DNA from: Dipteronia dyeriana
Taxonomy: Eukaryota > Streptophyta > Magnoliopsida > Sapindales > Sapindaceae
NCBI GenBank assembly: GCA_032871835.1
Contig: CM065301.1
Location: 76,664,069 to 76,728,068, forward strand
Direction: 5' to 3'
DNA: 64,000 nt
Part shown: positions 33,019-46,343 of the stretch, in pieces
How positions within the stretch are numbered: the stretch's first letter is position 1
How the letters are laid out: the number at the start of each line of letters is the position of its first letter
Notes under the pieces: model-generated
Databases searched by the model: none
Told to the model about the DNA's origin: nothing
The model's input: the letters and a program-made list of their open reading frames with translations, nothing else
Made by a program: the position numbers and the translations under genes

Positions 33019-34253
33019 TCAAAAGTAAGAGATTTGTTTACTCACTGTTGTAACAAGGGTCAGAAAGGATGGCAGAGTCTTTTTAAAATCTATATTTTCT
33101 AAGAATGGTTTCACACGTTGTTCGTTTACTTTAAACACATTACCATTCCTACGATTCTCAATGTCAAGGGCACCATATGGATACACATGTTTCACAACTA
33201 ATGGACCACTCCACTTTGATTTCAATTTGTCAGGAAATAAATGAAGTTGAGAATTATAAAGCAAAACCTTTTGACCAACTTCAAATGATCTTCTTAAAAT
33301 TTGTTTGTCATGAAAGGTTTTAGATTTTTCTTTAAGAATTTTTGCATTTTCATATACATTATTTTTAATTCTTCAAGTTCCTTTATTTACAACTTGCACA
33401 ATTCACCAACATCATTTAGGTAGAATTAAAAGCTTTAATGGCCCAATATGCTTTTTTTTCTCAAGTTCAACAGGTAAGTGGCAAGGTTTTCTATAAACTA
33501 AACAATAAAGAGACAGACCGAAAGATGTTTTGAATGAAGTGCGGTAAGCCAAAGTGCATCATTTAGTCTAAGAGACCAATCTCTTTTATTAGGGTTAACC
33601 GTTTTTTGCAAGATCTGTTTTATCTCCCTATTCGCTAACTCAACTTGACCACTTGTTTGAGAGTGGTATGATATGGCAATTTTGTGTGTGACTCCATATT
33701 TCTTTATTGAAGACTCAAAGGGTATGTTACAAAAGTATTTGCCACCATCACTGACAATGGCTCGAGGGATACCAAATCGACTCAAAAGATTTTCCTTTTA
33801 AAACTTAATCATTGTTTTGTGATCATTATTTCGACAAGGAATTACCTCAACCCATTTTGACACATAATCAATGGCAACCAAAATGTACAAAAATCCAAAT
33901 GACGAAGGAAATGGACCCATAAAATCAATTCCCCAACAATCAAATATTTCAATGACAAGAATGAGATTTAAAGACATCATGTTTCGCTTGAAAATGGATC
34001 CTAATTCTTGACAATTTTCACAGGTTTTATAAAATGCATGTGCGTCTTTAAACAAGGTGGGACAATAAAATCCAGACTGTAAGATTTTTGCAGTCGTTTT
34101 CTTTAACAAAAAATGACCACCACATGATTTAGAATGATAAAATTTAATAACAATACTTACCTCATTGCCTGGAATACACCATCGAACGATTTGATCTGGA
34201 TAATCCTTGAATAAGTACAGGTCATCCCAGTAAAAACATTTTACCTCGGTCAA
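33019..34253 (-). pseudogene. Athila integrase
   Basis: On the minus strand the zinc region (FYHSKSCGGH.., CENCQ) is followed by the first Asp in WGIDFMGPF (near 33930), a stop at 33798-33800, the second Asp in IVSDGGKYF (near 33745) and the Glu in [12 protein letters not shown] (near 33640). All catalytic residues are present. Frame breaks at about 33795, 33495 and 33300 split it. The C-terminal DNA-binding part (GQKVLLYNSQLHLFPDKLKSKW reads across 33270-33190) ends near 33019. Confidence 0.85.
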
Positions 34254-34277
34254 AAATTTCTTCTTGTTCTGTGCATT

Positions 34278-34697
34278 TCAATCGAGTGACATCATTCTTG
34301 TTGCACGATAATTAACAATGTTAGCATACCAAGGCATAGTTGTGATAGAGAATAAAATATCATCAGGAAAATAATCATTGATGGGTGCTTTATCAAATGA
34401 TGACTCAGCGGTGAGTCGTGATAAATGGTTTGCAATGACATTTTCAACACCCTTTTTGTCCTTGATTGTGAGATTGAATTCTTGTAATGACAAAATCCAG
34501 CGAATCAGTCTTGGCTTTGCATCCTGTTTAGATATTAAATACTTCAAAGCAGCTTGATCAGTAAAAACAATGGATGAAGCGTCAATCAAGTATGACCGAA
34601 ATTTATCCAATGCAAATATCACAGCAAGTAATTCATTCTCAGTGGTGGTGTTATTCATTTGTGCACAATTCAAAATCTTACTTGCGTAATAAATCAC
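34278..34697 (-). pseudogene. Athila RNase H domain
   Basis: The frame shows YYASKILN, TTTENELLAVIFALDKFR and IVFTDQAALKYL, then VIANHLSRL, the usual gypsy RNase H signature lying between RT and integrase. The leading part (34700-34800) is in other frames. RNase H removes the RNA template during DNA synthesis. Confidence 0.82.
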
Positions 34698-35950
34698 AAA
34701 AGGCTTACCTTCTCTTTTTTATCCTAAAACAGCTCTAACAGCAAAATAACTCGCATCACACATCAATTCAAAGGAAAGGACCAATCAGGGGATTGTATAA
34801 TAGGAACACATGTTAAAAGGTCAATTATCTTTTTAAAAGACTCTTGACAAGCATTCAAATTTTACATCTTTTAATAAGAGGTTACAAAATGGTTTAGATA
34901 TGACACTGAAATCTTTAATAAACCTCCTATAAAATCTTGCATGTCCTAAAAATGACCGAACATCTTTGACTGATTGTGGTGGTAGTAACTTTGAAATGAC
35001 TTAAATTTTTGTCTTATCAACCTCGATTCCTTTTGATGACATAACATGACCCAAAACAATTCCAAACGTGGTCATATAATGACACTTTTCCTAGTTAAGT
35101 ACAAGTACTTTTTCTATGCAACATTTCAAGACTCTTTCCAAGTTATTAAGACAATCATCAAAAGAATTCCTAAACACAGTTAAATCATCCATGAAGACCT
35201 TTAATCAATGTTCAATCATGTCACTAAAAATGCTTAGCATGCATCGTTGAAATGTGGCTGAAGCATTACATAAACCAAATGGCATTCTTCTAAATGCAAA
35301 GGTTCCAAATGGACATGTGAAAGTGGTTTTTTCTTGGTCTTGTAATGCAATAAGAATTTGATAGTATCCTGAATACCTATCAAGAAAGCAGTAGTAAGGA
35401 TGTCCTGCTACACTTTCTAAAATCTGGTCAAGGAATGGAAGGGGAAAATGATCGTTTCTATTGGCATCATTTAATTTTCTATAATCAATGCACATGCGCC
35501 AACTAGATGAAACACGAGTTGGAATTAACTCACCCTTTTCATTTTTAACAACAGTGATTCCAGATTTTTTGACACAACTTGTGTAGGACTCACCCACTTA
35601 CTATCAGAGATATGGTATATAATTCTCACATCAAGTAATTTAAGGACTTCAGTCTTGACAACTTCTTTCATGTGTGAGTTAAGTTTTTTTTTGGGTTGTC
35701 GATATGTTTTAGCATTTTCCTCTAAATTTATTCGATATAAACAAATCAAAGGATTAATTCCTTTCAAATCTTTCGGAGTCCAACCAATTACATTCTTATT
35801 TTTATTTAAAACATGTAACAACTTACCTTCTTGTTCTTTTGTGAGGTTAGAAGAGATTATCACTGGGTAGGTCTGCTCGTCTCCAAGGTACGTATATTTG
35901 AGTCCTTTTGGTAATGGCTTCAAATCCAGTTAAGGTGCTTTTTCTTCTGG
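34698..35950 (-). pseudogene. Athila reverse transcriptase
   Basis: The minus-strand frame from 35923 (PLPKGLKYTYLGDEQTYPV) leads into the RT domain: WRMCIDYRKLNDANRNDHFPL near 35490, DRYSGYYQI, and RMPFGLCNASATFQRCM. A stop at 35205-35207 comes just before the catalytic FMDD box (35184-35195), which is itself intact. The thumb and connection continue to 34800 with further stops and shifts. FMDD rather than YVDD is normal for Athila. Confidence 0.85.
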
Positions 35951-36316
35951 CTCGTCATCTTTTTGTTCTAATTCTCCAAAATTGGGAGTATCTCTTTCTT
36001 CTTCAACAACTCGCAAACAATTATCAAGATGTGAATGCATGCTTGACTCAGGTGAATTGATCAAACAAACTTCAGATGAGTTAAAAGAATCCTTTTAAAC
36101 ATGATCTTCAACAATGGTTTTAATAATGTCTACATCTTTATCTTCATTTTCATCATCAAATGGTTCCTTAGACATGCTGAAAACATTAAACTTAATTTTC
36201 AAATTTCCAAAAGACCTATTCATTATTCCATTCCTGCAATTAATCAAGACATTAGCAGTGGCCAAAAATGGATTACCCAATATAACAGAAATTGATATGT
36301 GTTTATTAACAACATA

Positions 36317-37468
36317 TTATGTTTTCAAGATAATAAAATCTACTGGGAAGATAAATTTATCGACTTGTACTAACACATCTTCCACTATTCCTTTTGATAT
36401 TTTAACTGACCTATCAGCAAGATAAAGTGTGGTTGAAGTCGGTTTTAACTCACCAAGTTTAAGTTGCTGATAAACTGAGTATGGGAGCAAATTTACACGA
36501 GCACCTAGGTCAAGTAAAACATGATCAATTTTACAGTCACCAATTATACAGGAAATAGTGGGACAACCAGGATCTTTATATTTCAAAACATTTTTGTTGG
36601 AAAGAATGGAACTTACCAGTTCAACCATAAATGCCTTCTTTCTTACCTGATGCTTCCTTTTCACAGTGCACAGATCCTTCAAAAATTTGGCATAGGAAGG
36701 TACATGTTTGATCACGTCCAACAAAGGAATATTGATCTTTACCTGTTTGAAAATTTCAAAAATCTCTAGAGTATGTTTCAATTTCTGTGAATTTTTCAAA
36801 GCCTGAGGATATGAGAGTATATGTGGGGATTCAATTATTTCTTCGTCAACAGCGGTTTCATCAACCCCTTCCTTACCCTTGGAAAATGACTCATCATCAT
36901 TTTTATCAGATTCAAGAATAGGTTTTTTGATGACCGTACCACTACGAAGAGTGATAATTGATTTGACTTGGTCTGGGCATTGGTTATTATCATAGGAACT
37001 TGACTGACTCTTGGGATTTGGTTGTGGTTGAGATGGAAACTTACCTTTTTCGTATATGGTGAGTGTAGAAGCAATATTTGCCAAAGTATCTTTAACATTT
37101 GCCAAGGCTTGTATAGCTTGGTTGTTAATGGCTTCTTGTTTCTCAATGAATGAGTACAAAGTGTCTTCAAGGTTTTTCCTAGATGGTGGGACATAAGGTG
37201 CATAACCTTGAGGGTTTTGGAAATTCTGGTGTGGTTGTGAAGACTGGGCTTGATAATTGTTTCTCCAACTAAAGTTTGAGTGATTTCTCCAACCAGGATT
37301 GTAGGTTTGTGAGTACGGGGTTGGAGTTTGGCTTGTTGAAAGTGTGCAAAGCATTGACTTGTTCATAAAGGCAATCTTTTAAGGCTGGTAAGTTGGGCAA
37401 CTATGAGTGATATGATCATCAGAATCACATGCATAGCATGCAATTTCTTGTACAGATTTTACATGTTC
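36317..37468 (-). pseudogene. Athila gag C-terminus and protease
   Basis: The knuckle-like CYACDSDDHITHSC lies at about 37395-37440. After a stop near 37378 a 349-codon frame runs from 37366. It has an Asn/Gln/Pro-rich NPGWRNHSNFSW linker, a coiled stretch, INIPLLDVIKHVPSYAKFLKDL, and the protease core with DLG (36503-36511) in LLDLGARVNLLP. Athila proteases use DLG, so the catalytic Asp is kept. It ends at a stop at 36317-36319. The linker to RT (35950-36316) is broken. Confidence 0.82.
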
Positions 37469-37473
37469 ACTCT

Positions 37474-39496
37474 TGAAAGTTCCCTAAAAACGTGTGTGTA
37501 ATAACCTAGAGGGGGTGAATAGGTTTTAATCAAGTCAATTACCAATTTTTCTTGATTATTCAATATTCAAAATTCACCAATAAAACAAACATACAACATC
37601 AAGTGTAAAGTGCGGAAAATAAAATGAACACTTGATCTTTACGTGGAAACCCTCCCAATGGGAAAAACCACAGGCTGTTATGTGTGCCAGACATCCGATC
37701 CTCAAATCCACTATTGAATGAAAGTTTACAACCTAAGTTGACCTCCAGTCATACCCTCCAGTTACTAACCCTTTCACACTACCCAGAAGGCCTTAATATT
37801 GATTCTTGATCAACATGCTTGTGCACTAACCAATTAGTCACAAGACTTAACCTCAATGAAGAGTCACAAACAACCTAAGTGAATATGATGAAATATTCAA
37901 ACATGCAAGTAGTGCTAAGCTACACTAAATGCTTATTTAGAAATTCAAAGATCTCAATAAATTCAATTCCTAGATATTAATGTCTAAGTGCAAGTGCAAG
38001 AAAACCTAACCAGATATAGCTATGATAGACTAGTATCCAGTTAACAAATAAAAGCCAATCAACAAAAGTTGTCATGAACATGGCAAGGAACAATCAATGG
38101 AATTAAAAAATTAAATCAAATAGACCTAAACAATATCTAAATGCAAAGCATAAAGATTTAGTTAGAAGGGTAAAATCGTCTTAATTGGTAGCTATCACAA
38201 AACAATATTCTCAACCAACAACCAACATCACAAGCATGTCATAAGAGCTTTTAAACACAAGAGCATGCATTTAATTTGCAATAAAAGCTAAACCTAGACA
38301 TCCATGTCATAAGAATGAAAAGAAGCAATCTAGAACATGTAAAAGTTACCTAGTCAAGAAACATATAAAGACCCATGCTTAGAAGATGAAGAATGATGCT
38401 AGATGTGCATGAATGGGAGTTTGGTTGAGTAAAAAAGTGTTCTTGGAGCTCTCTCTCTCTCTCTAGGAGTCAACTTCTCTCTCTTGAGGATTTAATTTCA
38501 GAACCCTGGGTCTGATTTGGGAAGAAGAAGAAGATATATATAAGGTGTAAAAACGAGCTGCACAGGAAAAGACGTTTTTGCCCAAATCAGGTTTTTCGCT
38601 ACAGGTTTCGCACTAGAAGAGGGTGAAAAGTTTGTAAGCGAAAGTTGCTGTCAAGATTTTCAGGGCCATTTTCGCTCGAGGCTCGAGCGAATTCCACACT
38701 CAACACACCAACTTGAAATTCAAGCAGATCAAAACATGACCAAACAACTTTGAAACCTTTCGTATAATATACCGTTGGAAATGTATGGATGTCTACTTTC
38801 TATTTCAATTAAAAAAATGTGATTTAGATGAATATAGGAAAAGTTATGGTCAAATGAGTGACCAAAGGTAAAAAAATAGACGATAACAGAGATGCCCTAT
38901 TTTTATGGTCACTTTGGAGATTTCAAAACCAATCCAAACTGTCATGAAATATTACGAATAATATACCGTTGGAAAGGTATGAGTGTCTAGTTTATATAGA
39001 AATTTTCAAAACTCACTTTGAAGTAATGTATAAAATGTTATAGTAAAAAGACCGTACAAATATTAGTTTTGAAAAACACTTAAATCATTGAAAACCATTC
39101 TTCTGAAACTTGACACATTACTCACAATAACCAAACTAAATCTAACTCATTGCACACTACAAGTAATCATACGATTAAAAGCAATGCATGATCATGGAAA
39201 CATAAATGAAATCATAGAAATGCAATAACAAAAAAAAACATACATGAAGTGCAAGTGTGATTGTGAAGGAATGCACACATGAGCAACGAGAAACAAAGAA
39301 TAAATGCATGTCAATACAAATGCATGTAAGTGTGTGTGTACAACTAAATCTCTTCAAAGAGTTAAAGTCAAGTGAGTATACCTTTGAAGCTTGAGCTTGG
39401 TCACGAACAATGATCACCTAAACTACCCTTACATGATAATCCCCAAATGTGGTTTGTCATTCGAAATAAGCCAATCAAAAAACCAAGGAACTTACA
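37474..39496 (-). mobile_element. Sirevirus-like solo LTR in Athila gag
   Basis: A 2023-bp block reads, on the minus strand, from TGTAAGTTCC to GGGAACTTTCA, with near-inverted ends. It is flanked by perfect 5-bp repeats (ACTCT on + at 37469-37473 and 39497-39501). The phrase CCTAGAGGGGGTGAATAGG at 37504 is the reverse complement of the last part of Sirevirus LTRs, as at 17000-17030. There is no internal region. Athila gag continues in step on both sides. Confidence 0.87.
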
Positions 39497-39501
39497 ACTC
39501 T

Positions 39502-40248
39502 TTTTATTTTCTAACGATTCAACTTTCCTAGCTAGGGATGCAAATCTAGCTTGAAGGTCATGATCTTCCCTAAGATTGTAAATGCCTCCACTAGATGAAG
39601 ATGGTTGTGGTTTGCTCATGGACTCATAGGAACCAATGGTGTCTCAATTTTGAGCATTTTCAGCGATATGGTCAAGGTAGTCAAGTGCTTCTTTAGGATT
39701 TTTGTCCATGAACTCCCTATTACGCATCATCTCAATGACTTGTCTACTTTATGGTGTAAGTCCCTCGTAGAAATATGACACTATTCTTTATGTTTCAAAA
39801 CCATAATATGGACAAATATTTAACAACTCTTTGAACTTATCCAAATATTGGTAAAGTGCTTCCCTAGGTTTTTGGGTAAATGAAGTGATTTGCGTCTTAA
39901 GAGAGTTAGTTATATGAGGTGGGAAAAATTTCTTTAAGAATTGTTGTTGCATGTCATTCCAAGTTCGGATTGATCATGACCTAAGGTTTTGTAACGAAGT
40001 TTTAGCTTTATATTTTAAGGAAAAAAAGAAAAGCTTAAGCCTGATTATATCCATGTTAACATTTTGGTCAGTGCAAGTGTTACAGACTTCCTCGAACTCC
40101 CTAAGATGCAAATATGGGTTTTCAGATTCAAGACCGTGAAAATTGGGTAAAAGTTGAATGATTCCCGGTTTAAAATTAAAGTGTGATGCATTTGGTGGGA
40201 AAGCTATGCATGAAGGTGCTTCAGTGCGTGTGGGGTTCATGTAGTCAT
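39502..40248 (-). pseudogene. Athila gag capsid region
   Basis: On the minus strand FHGLESENPYLHLREFEEVCNT opens the retrotransposon gag domain, followed by LKLFFFSLKYKAKTSLQNLR, a stop at 39971-39973, QFLKKFFPPHITN and PREALYQYLDKFKELL. It has four in-frame stops. A predicted coiled coil (ARFASLARKVESLENKK) ends at the solo LTR. The first 47 or so codons lie beyond the DNA transposons at 46202-46343. Confidence 0.82.
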
Positions 40249-41171
40249 TAAGGGTGAGTTTGGTACGGACATGAGACAGGACAAGGTGGGACGGGATGGG
40301 TATTTTTGGGTTCGGGTTGGGTTGGGTTGAAAATTTTCCAACTCGATCATATTTTGGGTTCAAAAAAGTCAACCCAACCCAACCCAATATTTTTCGGGTT
40401 GAGTAGCATCGGGTTGATCGGGTTGATCGGGTTAAGACATATGTAAACAAAAATCAATTCCGTAAAAATTACATCACACGTCAACAGAAATATTATTTAT
40501 TACATCTATCAATTACACTAATTAACGTCAAATATTAAAATAAAAAATTAAAGAGTCCATCAATTTTTTATTTTTAATAGCACAAAGTATTAAAAGCCAC
40601 TAAAAGGCAAGTAGGAAACAACATCAAAAGAGGAGCCCACAAGATAGCAGCAGTGCAACGCCACTAACTCATTAAGAGCTTTGAAACACACAACAAGTCA
40701 ATAGTAATAATATTACATCTTTAAATATAATTCAAATATCTCTTATGCTTTAACATAAAATTAAACTTAAAATAAATTCAAATGTTTAATTTAATAACAC
40801 AAACAAGAAAAAACATGGACAAATAACACATAATTTCAAATTTCTTCTTGAGCTTGATCCAAGCATTTTTCTGTGAGCCTCATCCAAGCAATTTCTCATT
40901 AATTCCTATCGATAAAAAAAAAGCCAAAAAAAATACTCAAAAGTATCAAAACACTTTTCTTTCTTTTATTTACATCCAACATGTATGGTAAAAAAAAATC
41001 TATAAAGAAATGAAGTGAATAAAATAATTACCTTCTAAAATAGGATGTCAACCTACAACCATATCATCAGAGGAAGTAGTCATTCCAATCTCTATTTAAA
41101 TTGAAAAACTAGTATTATTAAAGAAAAAAAATTATACATTACACATAATTATATAAAAACAAATTAATAGT

Positions 41172-43219
41172 TTACCATTTTCAAGTGCTTCATAAAATTC
41201 CATCTCATCCGTGGATGGTGCAACACCAAAACATGTATTATAAGATTGCAGTCAATTTTGCAAACAATTCAATATCTCCACCATCTTTGGAGATAAGGAA
41301 CTCCTGAATGGATCAAGAACAAGGCCTCCAGTACTAACCGCGGACTCAGAAGCCACTGTAGACACGGGAATGGCAAAGATATCCTTTGCAATTCAAGATA
41401 GAATCTTGTACTTCGAACAATTAACTTTCCACCAATTCAAGAGGTCAAAGCTATCATTATCTATATTTTCATCGGACTCGATCAAATACCTCTCCACCTC
41501 ATTTTTTAAATCAACAAAATCTTTCTTCTCTTTCATTTTTTTAAACTTCTTAAGTCTTTCCAAGTGAAAATCCACATTTTCATTAACCTTTCCCATATCA
41601 CCCTCATTTTCCAAAGGAATTGACCTAGAAACTTGATCACTACTTGAAATGTTATCAACTTCATTGTAAAACTCGTAAAGTTTAATCAAAAGCTCCTTAA
41701 TATCATAAGTCATCTCATTTACCTTATTTTCATCAAACAAATCACCAAAATAAAATTTAACATAATCCAACTTGTATCTCGGATCAAGAACAAGTGCAAT
41801 TATCAACAATTTATTGACATCCTCAAATTTGCCCCAATAATTGTCAAACTTAGATTTCATAGCAACCGTCGTTTCACACAACAAAAAATCTCCACTGTTA
41901 GCCAATGTACTCAACTCAGTTGCAATGGAACACAACTCATGAAAAAACATATTGGAAGTAACAGATAAGGAAGCACTAAATTTTAATGTGATGTCATAAA
42001 AAACATGCAAAAATTGGACAAACACTTTAGCATTACCCCAATCATCATCCTTCGGTGGTCCTACTCTTTTCTTCCCACTGTCAAGTTCAGAAAAACATAA
42101 ACCATAACGTCCATCGTCCTCCAATAACCTATCAAATGCTTTTTGAAATTTTAAAGCAGTAGATAACATCAAGATTTTGGAATTCCATCTGGTTGGCACA
42201 TCTAAAACCACAATGCTTTGACTCTCAATTCTTTTATGCTCAATACAATTTCTAAATTTTTGAAGTCTTGAGGGTGAAGATCTTACATATTGTACTGCAT
42301 TGCGAATACGAATAATAGAATCATTCATATCTTTCAATCCCTCAGACACAATTAAATTAATTATATGAGCACAACATCTCACATGTAAAAAATTCCCACC
42401 TAACACAAGCTTAGATTCATTCCAATTTTTCATCTTCCTTTTAACATAATCTATAGCCACTTTATTGGCAGAGGCATTGTCAACCATTATTGTAAGCACT
42501 TTCTCAATCCCCCACTCAAGTAAACATGACTCGATGATTTTTCCAATGGTCTCCCCATTATGGTCTGGAATCATACCAAAACTCAATATTCTTTTATACA
42601 ACTTCCATTCACAATCAATAAAATGGGAAGTGATGACCATATAATTGATATTTTGAATGGAAGTCCACATGTCGGTGGTTAAGCAAACTCTTGGTGAATT
42701 TTTAATGAAATACTTTTTGAGTTTAAGTTTTTCATCCACATAAAGTTGATAAATATCCCTAGCCAATGTTCTTCTAGAGGGAGGAGTAAACCTTGGACAA
42801 GCAACTCTACAAAAATCTCTAAACCCATCTTTCTCAACAAAAGAAAAAGGCAATTCATCCACAATAATCATCCTAGTACAAGCCTATCTACATGCTTCCT
42901 TGTCAAAACCAATGGCCACAAGATTTGATTTAACAATTTTTATTTCATTACCACAATCTAAATTATTATTTGACGTCCCCATGGTTAAGACTTTTTGTTT
43001 TTTATCCTCCGATGCCATTACACATTTATACTTTGTACATTGACTCTCTATATGATTCCATAAAGAAGTAGTGCCGCAAGATTTACTAGAGCAAGCATAA
43101 TCTTTACCACAATAATTACACTTACATTTAGAGCCGTCACCATACTTGGTGAATAATAACCACACGTTTGATGGACCCTTTTTCGGTCTTCCTCTTTTCA
43201 CACCAATGTTTGAAGGCAA
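41172..43219 (-). pseudogene. hAT transposase, three premature stops
   Basis: A single minus-strand frame from ATG 43217-43219 holds a BED zinc finger (CKCNYCGKDY.. with H and C in LWNHIESQC), the RNase H-like core with catalytic Asp in CLTTDMWTS and in IMVDNASAN, then RCCAHIINLIV, WNSKILML, and the C-terminal dimerisation region (FDLLNWW.., IPVSTVASESAVSTGG). Stops occur at 42884-42886 (TAG), 41393-41395 (TGA, fits CGA to TGA) and near 41247 (TGA, fits TGG to TGA). Otherwise it is collinear with plant RICESLEEPER-type transposases (about 680 codons), so decay is recent. Confidence 0.85.
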
Positions 43220-44901
43220 TGTTTCATCATCCTTCTACAAATAAATAAATAAAACACACAATAAGTTATTAAGTGCCATATAGTGAACTCTTAAATAATT
43301 AATTCAATCATAATCTTCTTTAATGTACAACGCTTCTTATTGACTTCTTAAGCAAATAATTACTAAGAAAATGTCTAAAAGATCCTTGTCCAATGGCAAT
43401 TAATATCAATATGGTAGAATATTAATTAAATTAAATGTTATCCAAGAAAAATGTTATCATAGAAAGAAAGCTCCTGGTATAAAATAAGCATACCATAAAT
43501 CTTTGGAGTATTTGTGAACAGAAATGAACTGGAACAGAAATGAACTGCTATAAGAAATGAAGGGTAGTAAGGCAAAACATGGTTGAAATGCATATAGTGT
43601 ATAAGATGCAATGCAGCTCCTATATTAAGGACCAGAGAGAGCACCAACAATAAAGCAACATCCACAGCACCTAGAAGTTAGAACCCAAGCTACCAAAAAG
43701 ACAACACAAAGGGCGAACTAGCACCCAAACTAAAAACAGGGGAGAAATAGCACCCAACTTGGCTATCTAAGTGTAGTAATATTTCTCTATATATTAGCAA
43801 TTAGAAATTGATTTAGTTCAATATAAGGACAATTCAGAGAAATTATAAAAAAGAGAGATTTGGAGACAAATCGATAAACAAGACAAAAAAATTAACAAAC
43901 AAAAAAAAACACATCGCAAAGGCGATATCTGTTAAAATTTGCATCCAATTTTATCTCCTCGGATATAAAAACATTCACACGCATACATGCCTAAATTCTC
44001 AAGCAACACAAATATGTAAAAAAACTCATCATAAATTTGCTATGTATAAAAATTTCAAAGCTACTATAAGCTGATAGAATACATACAACACACAATCACA
44101 GCAAAAGTTAATCTCATTCTTTCTCTATTTTCTAAGTTAACTACTAAACGGACATCACTGAACTATTTTTTAATGATTATTTATCAACATTAATACAGTA
44201 GCCAATACATAGATACAATCTGTCAAAAGAAATCAGTAGTAATCGATTATAGTTTGTCCTCTTCCTTTTTTTTTACGAAACACGAAATACATAAATTTCA
44301 GATTCTTATAAGTTCTCAGCAACCAAAGACCCAGAGCATCTAAAATCTAAATAACAAAAATAGGTAGTAATAAATTATTAAATATAATAATTAAAAATCT
44401 CACCACTCACCAGTTGAGTGAGATACACAGAGAAGAAGAAGATTTCAGTTTGGGTTTTGGAAAAAAGCAAGCTGATGAAGAGAGACGGTGGCTGGATGAC
44501 AACGGCTTGGAAGAGAAGTACTGTCGTGGAGAGCAAAGATAGCCGCCGGCGTGAAACGATTTCGAAGAGAAGAAGCGAGAGTTACGGTCGTGACTCGTGG
44601 ATCGTGGTGGTCGAAGTAGAGAATAAGACTGAAGACTGACTCTATGGGAGTGTGAGACTGTGAGAGTTAGGGTTGAAAAGAAATGTTGAAATGGTATTGT
44701 GTGCGATAGCAGCGATACTGCGATGGATTTTTCGTTTTATACATAAAATATCGGGTCGGGTTTCGGGTTAACCAAACAAACCGACCCAACTCAACACAAT
44801 TTCGGGTTATTACTTTATGACCCGTAATGACTAATTTTATATAGTGAACCCGACCCAACCCGACATTTTCAGGCCGGTCGGGTGGAAAGTGCCCACCCCT
44901 A
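43220..44901 (-). other. hAT 5' region
   Basis: This is the upstream part of the hAT element on the minus strand. It is AT-rich, with a long leader and terminal repeats in 44700-44901. Small frames such as 43438-43665 and 44418-44639 show no family likeness. It probably holds the transposase promoter and leader; no clear TATA box can be chosen. Confidence 0.45.
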
Positions 44902-44909
44902 GATGGGAC

Positions 44910-46198
44910 AAGACATGACAGGACAGACTGTTCTATATTGTGTTTGATAGGCTTGGGACAGAACTGTTCACTGTACTGTTACGCGTTTGGTATGACTGTG
45001 ACAGAACGAGATAAGAGATTTAAATGACCAGAGTGCCCTTAATGTTCCGTCCAATATTTGTTACCACATAACAATGACATATGGGACATGACAAGTTAAT
45101 ATTTATTTTATTATATTAAATAAATATCTTTATATATCATATTATACCCTTCCAATATCAGGTTTTGATAATTATTATGCATTGATCATGTATAGTTTAA
45201 TTTATACTGCAACTAAATGATTAAACATGCATATTCAGATAAAACCTCAAACAACAAGACAATTTTTTTCAGGCAACAACGACAATGTCATCTGATAAAA
45301 TTACAAATTGTTCACCTTCCAACTCACACCAATTAGTTTCAGAGCAAAATTATTGAACTTGATATAGCATACATGATTTCCTACACCTCTTGTCCGTGAA
45401 TTGCATTGGCATGAATGATTTATCAACTGCTGCAAATTTCAATTACATCAACAACAAGGGTTTCACTAAAAAAACAAAAATAAAACGAAGTTAAAAAAGT
45501 GAGATTGTAGTGATTCTGGATTTTTGGATCTAGGGGTTGGAGAATTTGTGATCTTTTTAGGAAAGATTTTCTTCTCACTTTACTAATCTAATTCCACAAA
45601 TAAACTAAACAAATTCTGAAGAAAAAAAATGATGAAAGATTTGTGTTCAATCTGATGAAAAAAATTGGTGAAAAAATCAATTAACTTCCTTTCTCCAACA
45701 CCCAATCCAGTATCTAACACCAAACCATTACAATCATCAAACAACTAAAGCCCAATCGAAAACCCCCAAAACCGAAATCAACAACAGCCACCACCTCCAA
45801 AATCGAAAGAGATCGAACGCAGAGAGAGATACTGAGAGTGATATCTTTGCTCCTCGTTGGTGTCCAGGCAACAGTTGAAGGGAGAGAGACCGTTTATTGC
45901 TTGAGAGAAGGGAGAGAGAGAGAGGAAAAAAAAGTGACTATGATGAGGAAGGGAAATGGCTTTTGGGTTATATTTTATATTTGTAATTTTTGAAAGAATT
46001 AAGGGTAAAAAGGTCTTTTCCATACTTGTCCCAAGCATAGGACAAGTCTAGCATAGGATCTTGGGTGGGACAGTTTTTTATGATTTTTATCCAACGTCGA
46101 CCCGTTCCGTCTCGTCTCATGCTTAAAACACGCCAAACGTGGGACAAGAGAAAGTTGTTCCACGTTATCCCGTTCTGTCCCGCGTACCAAACGCACCC
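44910..46198. other. Right arm of Harbinger-like element
   Basis: It is non-coding. It contains GGGACAAGACATGACAGGACAG-type subterminal repeats on both sides and a GA-rich stretch (45895-45925). Small minus-strand frames at 45778-46038 and 45968-46282 are not recognisable. Confidence 0.5.
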
Positions 46199-46201
46199 TA
46201 A

Positions 46202-46343
46202 GAGTTCTATGTGGATTTGGATTAATGTGTTGGTCATGGTCAACATAAGGTAGATGGTTGTTATGTTGAGACATGTTGTCAAGGTTGTCTAAAAGGTTCT
46301 CTGCTTGGTTTCCTGAAGGATGTCTAAGTGGGATTTCAGTCAT
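46202..46343 (-). pseudogene. Athila gag N-terminus
   Basis: On the minus strand ATG 46341-46343 starts MTEIPLRHPSGN and runs to HINPNPHRT at the Harbinger-like insertion. The frame resumes at 40248. Its place between leader and capsid, rather than similarity, supports the call. Confidence 0.6.

Larger units (their letters stand above)
40293..44901 (-). mobile_element. hAT (Ac-type) DNA transposon nested in Harbinger-like element
   Basis: Flanks GGTGGGAC (40285-40292) and GATGGGAC (44902-44909) form an 8-bp duplication with one mismatch. The right end reads TAGGGGTGGGCACTTT on the minus strand; the left end reads GGGATGGGTATTTTTG, an imperfect inverted repeat. Both ends are rich in GGGTTGGGT/CGGGTT motifs. 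A hAT transposase gene lies within on the minus strand. Confidence 0.83.
40252..46198. mobile_element. Harbinger/Tourist-like element, non-autonomous
   Basis: Ends are GGGTGAGTTTGGTACG on the left and CGTACCAAACGCACCC on the right, inverted repeats with one mismatch. They are flanked by the 3-bp repeat TAA (40249-40251 and 46199-46201). A TWA-type duplication points to PIF/Harbinger. Without the nested hAT it is about 1.33 kb and holds no transposase frame. It interrupts the N-terminal part of Athila gag. Confidence 0.72.

Noticed and set aside
44418..44639. 73-codon basic frame at the hAT right end
   Set aside because: It reads opposite to the transposase, has no similarity, and is in the 5' region of the transposon.
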